A stretch of 64,000 nt of DNA from JAHFTW01 sp038046785 (GTDB lineage: Archaea; Thermoplasmatota; E2; JACPAO01; JAHFTW01). The notes under the pieces are model-generated. The model saw nothing but the letters and a program-made list of their open reading frames with translations. It made no database searches and was not told where the DNA came from. Within the stretch, counting starts at the first letter, position 1. Each line of letters starts with the position of its first letter. The position numbers were made by a program, and so were the translations under genes. Shown in pieces: positions 58,035 through 64,000 of this stretch. Location of the stretch: contig JBBSVM010000004.1 of the NCBI GenBank assembly GCA_038046785.1, forward strand, positions 288,012 to 352,011, written 5' to 3'.

Positions 58035-59357
58035 TCAAGAAAAAGTGGCGAGGGAAGGCGTCTTCTTCGCCAGCTCGAAGAACTCGTAGCCGCCCAGCTT
58101 CTCCGGGTTGAAGCAGTACTTCACTTCCTGGAAGCGCGCCTTGAACGCCTTGACGTCGCGCTTCACCTTGGTCGGGTCGTCGCCCTTGAGCAGTGCGCGC
58201 TGGTAGAAGGTGGCGACCTCCGCCATCTCGCCCTTGCCCATGCCGACGCGGGTGAGCTCCTGCACGCCGATGCGGACGCCCGACGGCGTGAGGGGTTTGG
58301 TGTCGCCGGGGAGCATGTTCATGTTCGTGATGATGCCGCACGCCTCGAGAGTCGCCGCGGCCTTGGCGCCCGCTCCGGAGTCCTGCGCGCCGTGGCGCGT
58401 CACGACCTGGTGGCTCTTGGTGAAGCCGCGGTCGGCAGCGATGACGTCGAAGCCGCGCTCCGCCAGCGCCGCGCCGAACGCCTGTGCATTGGCGACGGTG
58501 TCACGCGCGTAAGCGGCGCCATACTCCTTGAACTCGGCAAGCGCCACCACCTTGCCGGCGACATGGTGCAGATGGTACGACGAAACAACGCCGGGGAAGA
58601 CGCCGCTGTGCAGTTTGCGCTGGAACTTCTCGTCGCTGGAGTTGGAAAGGACGAAACCGCCTTGCGGGCCGGGGAAGGTCTTGTGGCTGCTTCCCGTGAG
58701 CACGTCAGCGCCCTCCTTGAGTGGATTCTGGAACTGGCCGCCCGCAATCAGGCCGAGGACGTGCGCCCCGTCGAACATGAGGGTCGCGCCCACCTCTTTG
58801 GCCGCGGCGCCGACCTCCTTGAGCGGGGTCGGGAAGAGGAACATGGACTGTCCGAAGAGCACCAGTTTCGGCTTCACGTCGCGGATGAGTTTGACGGAGC
58901 CGTCGATGTCTGGCTCCATGCGCTCGACGTCCCACGGGTAGGTGTGGAGCTGGAGGCCGCGCATCCCGACCGCACCCATCGGGGCGTGGCTGATGTGGCC
59001 ACCATCGGCGGTGCTGACCGCCGTGATGGGGTCACCGGGTTTGGTGAGCGACTTGAGGACGGCGAGGTTGCTGTTGGTGCCCGAGGTGCTCTGGATGTTG
59101 GCGAACGCGCAAGAGAACACCTCGCGCGCCAACTCCATGCCGAGCGCCTCGACGGTGTCGAAATCGCCGCAGCCCTGGTAGTAGCGCTTGCCCGGTAGCC
59201 CCTCGGCGTAGCGGCCGTGGAAGTCGGTGACGAGCATCTCGGCGACGCGGGGCGAGACGATGTTCTCCGACGCAATCATCGGGAGGCCGTCGCGGAAGAG
59301 CTGCGTGCTCGCTTTCGCGGCGGTCCGGACGGCGTTGGCGGCGGCCAGGGCATCCAT
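58035..59357 (-). CDS. glyA: Serine hydroxymethyltransferase
   Basis: A 440-residue PLP enzyme linking serine, glycine and one-carbon units. It opens with LPMIASENIVSPRV and shows RYAEGLPGKRYYQGC, FDGAHVLGLIAGG and the Schiff-base Lys in TGSSHKTFPGPQGG. The C-terminal NMNMLPGD and GVRIGVQELTRVGM match archaeal forms. The ATG at 59357 is supported by a CCTCATAA box 27 nt upstream, which overlaps the dinB stop; an upstream in-frame start is unlikely. Confidence 0.96.
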   Translation of the reverse strand: MDALAAANAVRTAAKASTQLFRDGLPMIASENIVSPRVAEMLVTDFHGRYAEGLPGKRYYQGCGDFDTVEALGMELAREVFSCAFANIQSTSGTNSNLAVLKSLTKPGDPITAVSTADGGHISHAPMGAVGMRGLQLHTYPWDVERMEPDIDGSVKLIRDVKPKLVLFGQSMFLFPTPLKEVGAAAKEVGATLMFDGAHVLGLIAGGQFQNPLKEGADVLTGSSHKTFPGPQGGFVLSNSSDEKFQRKLHSGVFPGVVSSYHLHHVAGKVVALAEFKEYGAAYARDTVANAQAFGAALAERGFDVIAADRGFTKSHQVVTRHGAQDSGAGAKAAATLEACGIITNMNMLPGDTKPLTPSGVRIGVQELTRVGMGKGEMAEVATFYQRALLKGDDPTKVKRDVKAFKARFQEVKYCFNPEKLGGYEFFELAKKTPSLATFS

Positions 59358-59380
59358 CGCCTGCGCCACCGACGGCGAGG

Positions 59381-59388
59381 TTATGAGG
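59381..59388 (-). promoter_or_regulatory. TATA-like box for glyA
   Basis: CCTCATAA on the coding strand, centred 27 nt upstream of the ATG at 59357; it overlaps the dinB stop codon. Confidence 0.45.
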
Positions 59389-60628
59389 CGACCGGGGCGA
59401 CGCCCCACGAACGCAGGTTGGTCCAGCGCAGGCCGCCCGGGTCGAACGCACCCGGCGGAGCGCGCATCCGAAGCAGGCCAACGCCGCGCAGGGCGCTCTG
59501 GGTGAGCCCAGCGAGCACCAAGCCGAACGCAACAAGCGGCTGCTGTCCGGTTGCCTCCTGAAACCCGGAGAGCCGGACGCCGACGAGACGGACCGGACGC
59601 CCGTCCAGGAGCGGGGCGAGAAGTGCCTGGACGGCGGCTCGCATCTGCGCCGTCGTGGTCTCGGCCCCTGCCTCAAGCGGGGCGGGGAAGGTGAAGGCGC
59701 GCGAGAGCGTGGTAAAGTCCCCGTAACGAATCTTCACCGTCACTGTGGCGACGGCGCGGCCGTCGCGCTCCTGCGGGTCGTCGAGGAGTTCGTCGAGAAG
59801 ACCCTCCGCAGTGGCAAGGATGCGGTCTGGCTCGCGCAGATCGCGGTGGAACGTGGTCTCATTGCCGCGACTCTTGCGCGCCCCGTGATCGGCGACGACG
59901 GAACGCGGGTCGCGGCCGTTGGCAAGGCTGTGCAGCCAGGCGCCGTGCGAGCCGAACTGTGCCACCAGGGACGATTCCGGCTGGCGCGCCAGCTCCCCGA
60001 TGGTCGCGATGCCCAACTCGCGCAGCGCCGCCGCCGTCTTCGGCCCACAGCCGTTGAGTTTGCCCGGGGCGAGCGGCTCGAGGAACGCCACCACTTCGTT
60101 GGGGCGGACGCGGGTGATGCCGTGCGGCTTGTGCCGGTCGCTCGCCACCTTCGCCACCGACTTGGAGGGGGCGATGCCGATGGAGCAGGAGAGCCCAGTG
60201 GCGCGCTTCACGGCGGCCTGCAGGCTGCGCGCAAGACTGAGCGCGACCTCCCAATCGGGCTTGCCGTCGGCGTCCGCCGAGCGCACGCTGAGGTCCAGGT
60301 ACGCTTCGTCCATTCCGGCCACTTCGAGGACATCGGCGTAGCGGCCGAGCACCTCCATGACGGCACGGCTTGCCGCCGCGTACTTGCGGAAATCGGGGCG
60401 AAGGAAGGTGGCGTGCGGGGCGCGCCGCCACGCTTCGCTAATGGGCATGGCGGAGCGGATGCCGAAGGCGCGAGCTTCGTAGCTGGCGGTGCAGACGACG
60501 CCGCGGCCGCGCCCGCCGTCGGGGTCGGCTCCAACCACGAGCGGCTTGCCGCGCAAGGTGGGATCGTCGCGCGCCTCGACGGAGGCGTAGAAGGCATCCA
60601 TGTCGAGATGGAAAATGACGCGCGCCAT
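59381..60628 (-). CDS. dinB: DNA polymerase IV (Y-family)
   Basis: A 415-residue translesion polymerase. The catalytic acids are in HLDMDAFYASVE (Asp8 region) and GMDEAYLDLS (about 105-114). ASYEARAFGIRSAM is the fingers region, GIAPSKSVAKVASDRHKPHG the palm, and GCGPKTAAALRELGI the thumb HhH. The little-finger domain ends in a Pro/Gly-rich stretch with no clear PCNA-binding peptide. GGGAGG lies 6 nt upstream of the ATG at 60628. Confidence 0.95.
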   Translation of the reverse strand: MARVIFHLDMDAFYASVEARDDPTLRGKPLVVGADPDGGRGRGVVCTASYEARAFGIRSAMPISEAWRRAPHATFLRPDFRKYAAASRAVMEVLGRYADVLEVAGMDEAYLDLSVRSADADGKPDWEVALSLARSLQAAVKRATGLSCSIGIAPSKSVAKVASDRHKPHGITRVRPNEVVAFLEPLAPGKLNGCGPKTAAALRELGIATIGELARQPESSLVAQFGSHGAWLHSLANGRDPRSVVADHGARKSRGNETTFHRDLREPDRILATAEGLLDELLDDPQERDGRAVATVTVKIRYGDFTTLSRAFTFPAPLEAGAETTTAQMRAAVQALLAPLLDGRPVRLVGVRLSGFQEATGQQPLVAFGLVLAGLTQSALRGVGLLRMRAPPGAFDPGGLRWTNLRSWGVAPVAS

Positions 60629-60730
60629 CGTTGCCTCCCGGCTTGACTGGAACAAACCAATAAGGAGCCAATGGCGGGTCGAGTGAATGTGCTTTAGGCG
60701 ATGACGTGCGGAACAAGGTGAAAGCTAACC

Positions 60731-60737
60731 TCTATCA
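60731..60737 (+). promoter_or_regulatory. TATA-like box for the 133-aa membrane protein gene
   Basis: TCTATCA centred 26 nt upstream of the ATG at 60760. Confidence 0.45.
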
Positions 60738-60759
60738 CAATCTCCAAACTTTTGGAGTC

Positions 60760-61161
60760 ATGGACATCACTCCGGCACGTGAGTCTCAGGTCATGCGGGG
60801 CATTGCGTGGACAATGTTGGCTGGCGCCTGCTTGGCCATGTTCGCAACGGTTCAGCAAAATGCTGATTCCTGTGAGTCTCCGCTTGGTTGTCCGGAGCGT
60901 TTTGGATTTCCTCTGTTGGCATTGATTCTTGTGGGCGCCTCCGAACTCATGCTCTGGCGTCTCTCAGGTGACAACGCGCTCACGGGTTTCGTTGGCTGGG
61001 CAAGCCTGATTGTTTGCGTCGTGACAGCTTTCGTTTTCCAAGGTCTCGAGCTGGGTTTCTTCAGGACTGTGTTTCTCATCCTCGCAGGCACCGCGCTCTT
61101 CCGTCAACTGAAACTACGCCGAACCCAATCCGCGCACCGCGAAGACCACCCGCAATCTTAG
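60760..61161 (+). CDS. Hypothetical membrane protein in an AT-rich patch
   Basis: A 133-residue protein with four membrane helices (starting with GIAWTMLAGACLAMFA and PLLALILVGASELMLW) and a basic C-terminal tail. GC content is markedly lower than its surroundings. The ATG at 60760 fits the promoter box; ATG 60793 would also keep all helices. The stop codon lies inside a long inverted repeat (61152-61197), which may end transcription. No family is recognised. Confidence 0.6.
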   Translation: MDITPARESQVMRGIAWTMLAGACLAMFATVQQNADSCESPLGCPERFGFPLLALILVGASELMLWRLSGDNALTGFVGWASLIVCVVTAFVFQGLELGFFRTVFLILAGTALFRQLKLRRTQSAHREDHPQS

Positions 61162-61197
61162 CCAATGTTCGTTTTTGTCGAGCCGAACTAAGATTGC
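61152..61197. terminator. Long inverted repeat at the end of the 133-aa membrane protein gene
   Basis: GCAATCTTAG and CTAAGATTGC form a 10-bp outer stem; GTTCG and CGAAC add an inner stem; TTTTTGT lies in the loop. The repeat begins inside the last codons. It may end transcription, and the T-run would suit archaeal termination, but this is inferred. Confidence 0.45.
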
Positions 61198-61246
61198 AGG
61201 CTGCGATGTGGGGCACTGTACCGGCAACCTCTAAACGCTGGACCAT

Positions 61247-61255
61247 CATATTGTA
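61247..61255 (+). promoter_or_regulatory. TATA-like box for a leadered transcript
   Basis: CATATTGTA. With the usual spacing transcription would start near 61276, leaving a leader of about 155 nt before the CBS-domain gene at 61433. The leader is GC-rich (61280-61420) and likely structured; I see no known riboswitch or RNA in it. Confidence 0.45.
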
Positions 61256-61432
61256 GGCTGCGTGCCTGGAACAACTCCGGGAGTCCGCATTGTGGCCGGT
61301 GCGGCCCCGCCGCCCGGTCCACCGTTTTTGGAGACTGGAGGCGACCGCTGGAAGACAAGCCGCCCTCCCCTCATCGTTGGCGCACGGCGCCCTCTTGCCC
61401 CCCTCGCCCCCATCTTTTGAGAGGTCACACAC

Positions 61433-62212
61433 ATGAACGTCAAAGAGGTCATGACCACCAACTTGGTCACCGTGCAGAAAGACCGCAACCTGAAGGATGT
61501 CCTCCAGTTGATGGCGCAGCATCACATCACGAAACTGCCGGTCGTCGATGACGACGGCAACCTCCTCGGCGTCGTCACCGACGGCAAGATTGCCGACAAA
61601 CTCGGCCGCGAACACAACCGGGGGCTCGTGATGACCACCCTCCATGCGTCGTCCGTCATGGAGAAAGATTTCCTCATCGCGCACCCCGAGGAGACCCTCG
61701 AGGCGCTGCTCAAGGATGTCGGCAAGCCGGGGCTCACCATGGTCCCCGTCTGCCAGGGCAAGCGGCTGGTCGGCATCGTCACCAAGGCAGATTTGCTGCG
61801 CTTCGTCAAGTCCGACGCCAAGCTCGCCTCCATCATGAAGAAGGAGCTCAAGGCGGTCTCCGCCGATGAGCGGCTCATCCATGCCCGTCGTCTTCTCCTT
61901 GACAACGACATCGCGCGCCTTCCTGTGCTCAAGGGAGGAAAAATTGAAGGCATCATTGCCGAGCACGAAATCGCTGGCGCCTTCGCCGAACTCAAGCAGG
62001 AAGATGCCCTGCCGCAGCGCGATCACATCCGCGACCTGCAAGTGGGCGCCTACATGCGGCGCAAGGTCGTGACGGCACGCGGCGACATGTCGGCCAAGGA
62101 CGCGGCACAGGTGATGCTGAACGAACACGTCGGGGCGCTTCCCATCGTGGATGCATCCGGCCAAATCCAAGGCATCGTCACCCGCACCGACCTCATTCGC
62201 ACCTACGCCTGA
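61433..62212 (+). CDS. Protein with four CBS domains
   Basis: A 259-residue protein made of four CBS motifs arranged as two Bateman modules: MTTNLVTVQKDRNLKDVLQLM, VMEKDFLIAHPEETLEALL, IMKKELKAVSADERLIHARRLL and MRRKVVTARGDMSAKDAAQVM. Each is followed by the expected LPVVD/GIV-type strand. Such proteins sense adenine nucleotides or SAM. GAGAGGT lies 7-8 nt before the ATG, one of the clear Shine-Dalgarno cases here, and fits the long leader. No output domain is attached. Confidence 0.92.
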   Translation: MNVKEVMTTNLVTVQKDRNLKDVLQLMAQHHITKLPVVDDDGNLLGVVTDGKIADKLGREHNRGLVMTTLHASSVMEKDFLIAHPEETLEALLKDVGKPGLTMVPVCQGKRLVGIVTKADLLRFVKSDAKLASIMKKELKAVSADERLIHARRLLLDNDIARLPVLKGGKIEGIIAEHEIAGAFAELKQEDALPQRDHIRDLQVGAYMRRKVVTARGDMSAKDAAQVMLNEHVGALPIVDASGQIQGIVTRTDLIRTYA

Positions 62213-62321
62213 ACGACGCCGACGACCGGGTTCGGCCCGGCCGTCACAGCCACGGTCACCGTTGCTCCATCCCGCCACAATCCTTTTCCCCATTCTCCCT
62301 CGTTTGCCCATTGGTGGAACC

Positions 62322-63677
62322 ATGAAGGCAACTCTTGGCTTGGCAGTGGTGGCGACGCTTGCATTGGCGGCGTGGGCTCCAACGGCGACGGCGCAGACCT
62401 ACAGCTGTGGCGACATCCAGCTTGTCTTCCGCAACCCCGACCTGCAGCCCGGCAGCGACGGCCTCATCCACGCCCAGGGACAGTTCTTCGCGCAGTTCCA
62501 GGCCATCGGCGAGCGCGCCAACGAGATTGAGGTGTTCGGCTTCAGTTTCGGCCCGGTTCCGCAGCAGCTGGGCGCCGACGCCTGCGACGCTCCGGTCCTC
62601 GTTACCAGCGCCTACATCCTCAACTACCGTGCCGACCGCGACGCCTCGGACGGCTTCTTCATCCCGCTCGTCACACCGCTCGTCCCGGACGGTCAGTACG
62701 CTGCCGCAGTGCACGCCTACGACGGGAACAACAACGAGCTGGCCCGCTTCTGGACACTCGCCGAAGTGGACAACTGCGACGGCGGCGCCACCTCGCGCTG
62801 CGGCGGCGATGTGGAGCAGATCTCGCGCCAGGACAAGACCGCCCCCTGGCCCATCGTCCTACCCGGCGACGGCGTCGCCATGGAAGGGCATCAGTTCACC
62901 GTCGAGTTCGGCGAGGAGTTGACCTCCTACGCCGTCTTCCTCAACGGCCGCGACATCACCGCCGAAATGGTGGAGTGGGACGGCCGCCTGTGGGATGCCG
63001 ACTACGTTCCTGACTACGGGCCGGCTGGCATCGGCGAGGTCGTCACGCCCCCGTGCGAGCTCCCTGCCCCCGTGCACCAGTGCATCAAGTATGGCCCCGC
63101 CTACGAGTGGACCGGCCGCGCATTGGTTGGCGAAGATGTCGTCCGCGTCGAGGCGGTCGACCTTGCCGGCAACCGCGCCGTGAAGGACATCCACATCGGC
63201 TCCGGCATCGAGGGCGGCGCGGTCACCTCCGCCATCCCGCAGCTCAACTACAAGGTGGACACCCTGTCGCAGCAGGTCGGCGTGGGCCAGTCCGCGCTCT
63301 ACAAGTTCGAGATTGAGAACATCGGCGGCGGCACCGGCCATCCCTATGCCGAAGCGATTGTTCCGGAAGGCTGGACCTACGAGTGGCAGCCGGTCCACGT
63401 CGTCGTGGACCCCGGCGAGACGGAGACCCAGGAGCTCGTCGTCACCGTTCCCCCCAACGCGGCCAACGGCATCTACCAGGTGAATGCGACGCTCAACTAC
63501 CGCCAAGGCGGCGATACGACGTTCATCAACCAAGCGCTGCAGGTGCTGGTTGGCGACGGCCCCGCTATCGGCGCGGCGGCCGGCGAGGAGGGCGGCGAGA
63601 CCTCCAAAGCGTCGCCCGCCCCACTCCACCTGCTCATCGTGGCGCTGGCCTTGATGGCCGCACGCCGCCGGGCATAG
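62322..63677 (+). CDS. Exported surface protein with C-terminal anchor
   Basis: A 451-residue secreted protein. A signal peptide (1-24) ends in TATAQ. The body is beta-rich with three or four Ig-like segments (for example QFTVEFGEELTSYAVFLNGRD and VRVEAVDLAGNRAV); the last, VGVGQSALYKFEIENIGGG to about 415, resembles an NEW3/CARDB-like domain. It ends SPAPLHLLIVALALMAARRRA, a hydrophobic helix with a basic end like that of the protein at 11549. Six or more Cys near the middle may form disulfides. Confidence 0.75.
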   Translation: MKATLGLAVVATLALAAWAPTATAQTYSCGDIQLVFRNPDLQPGSDGLIHAQGQFFAQFQAIGERANEIEVFGFSFGPVPQQLGADACDAPVLVTSAYILNYRADRDASDGFFIPLVTPLVPDGQYAAAVHAYDGNNNELARFWTLAEVDNCDGGATSRCGGDVEQISRQDKTAPWPIVLPGDGVAMEGHQFTVEFGEELTSYAVFLNGRDITAEMVEWDGRLWDADYVPDYGPAGIGEVVTPPCELPAPVHQCIKYGPAYEWTGRALVGEDVVRVEAVDLAGNRAVKDIHIGSGIEGGAVTSAIPQLNYKVDTLSQQVGVGQSALYKFEIENIGGGTGHPYAEAIVPEGWTYEWQPVHVVVDPGETETQELVVTVPPNAANGIYQVNATLNYRQGGDTTFINQALQVLVGDGPAIGAAAGEEGGETSKASPAPLHLLIVALALMAARRRA

Positions 63678-63807
63678 CACCGCTTCCGTTCCAGGCCCAG
63701 CGCAAACGGCTGAACAGGGTTTAGCGAAGCTGCCGTGCACCCCAACAGGAGGACGCCAACGCCTCGGGGCGCGCGACCGGCGTCCATCCCGCTTCGTTCC
63801 TGAACAC

Positions 63808-63816
63808 TTTTATAAC
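63808..63816 (+). promoter_or_regulatory. Strong TATA box for korA
   Basis: TTTTATAAC, a near-perfect archaeal TATA box. Transcription should start near 63838-63842, giving a leader of about 30 nt that contains CTCCAGGAGG. The remaining sequence from 63678 to 63807 shows nothing else. Confidence 0.75.
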
Positions 63817-63872
63817 ATCTCCAAGTCGGCGCGAACAGCCCATCCTCCAGGAGGGGCCCACAGGTTTTGGCC

Positions 63873-64000
63873 ATGGCCAGTTACACCTTCCGATTTGCTG
63901 GCGAGTCCGGAGAGGGCGTCATCTCCGCGGGCGAGATTGCCTGCCTCGCGCTCTCCGACATCGGCTTCAACGTCTTCACGTTCGAGTCCTACCCCGCCGA
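63873..64000 (+). CDS. korA: 2-oxoacid:ferredoxin oxidoreductase alpha subunit, N-terminus (partial)
   Basis: The first 42 codons of a 2-oxoglutarate/2-oxoacid:ferredoxin oxidoreductase subunit, cut by the right edge. The start YTFRFAGESGEGVISAGEIACLA is the gamma-domain glycine-rich pattern of KorA/OorA-type subunits. It should reduce ferredoxin with electrons from 2-oxoacids. The partner subunit would lie beyond the window. Strong TATA box upstream. Confidence 0.85.
   Translation, partial: MASYTFRFAGESGEGVISAGEIACLALSDIGFNVFTFESYPA

Noticed and set aside
61276..61432. SRP RNA or RNase P RNA in the leader region
   Set aside because: I could not find the conserved sequence blocks of either RNA on either strand.

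Overview
The window looks like a piece of a high-GC (roughly 65 %) archaeal chromosome, most likely from an uncultured Thermoplasmatota/Euryarchaeota lineage. The archaeal signature is strong: clamp-loader small subunit, Dph2, archaeal RNase HII, METTL5-type RNA methyltransferase, AK6-type kinase, DUF63 membrane protein and a complete block for archaeal ether lipids (geranylgeranyl reductase, UbiA-type prenyltransferase, GGGP synthase and a mevalonate-pathway decarboxylase). Many genes have a TATA-like box centred about 25 nt upstream of the start codon, so much of the transcription looks leaderless. Long open frames on the opposite strand are a by-product of the base composition and were left out. 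No stretch longer than 300 nt lacks a gene.

Layout. 1-1.2 kb: flippase and nucleotidyltransferase. 1.3 kb: tRNA-Thr. 1.5-3.6 kb: lipoprotein, ferredoxin, hypothetical. 3.7-7.8 kb: ether-lipid operon. 7.9-11.5 kb: CoA-binding protein, possible TraB-like protein, rfcS with a duplicated gene tail, cupredoxin, metal/cobalamin receptor. 11.5-20 kb: surface proteins (repeat-domain protein, Asp-box lipoprotein, propeller with a membrane anchor), RNase HII and an NfeD/SPFH pair. 20-23 kb: METTL5, phosphatase, secreted protein, Dph2. 23-29.3 kb: a complete, tightly overlapping histidine operon hisG-D-C-H-A-B-F-IE. 29.4-35.4 kb: HAD phosphatase, MacB-like ABC exporter, HhH membrane protein, DUF63. 35.5-40.7 kb: EamA transporter, threonine ammonia-lyase, class I aldolase and a PPi-type phosphofructokinase. 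40.8-43.8 kb: lipoprotein and reverse transsulfuration pair. 43.8-51.1 kb: HhH/Ala-rich protein, lipoprotein, A-type Fe-S carrier, MGMT domain, ABC-F, Mrp and a MoeB-rhodanese fusion. 51.1-55.3 kb: FixABCX/ETF operon with a ferredoxin-fused EtfA. 55.4-61.2 kb: hydrolase, methyltransferase, phospholipid synthase, AK6, glyA, dinB. 61.4-64 kb: CBS-domain protein, anchored surface protein and the start of korA.

How the genes work together. The lipid operon, nearby ferredoxin, CDP-alcohol transferase and flippase/nucleotidyltransferase serve envelope building. FixABCX, two small ferredoxin domains and the 2-oxoacid oxidoreductase form a ferredoxin-centred redox economy. HesB, Mrp and MoeB-rhodanese suggest sulfur and Fe-S handling. 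PPi-phosphofructokinase with a bacterial/eukaryotic-type aldolase suggests imported sugar metabolism.

The most unusual feature is a dispersed palindromic element built from 9-nt units (consensus CGCAGATTn). It occurs seven times: in intergenic gaps, in a gene leader, and translated inside two (possibly three) proteins. A duplicated, synonymously diverged rfcS tail is a second sign of recent recombination.
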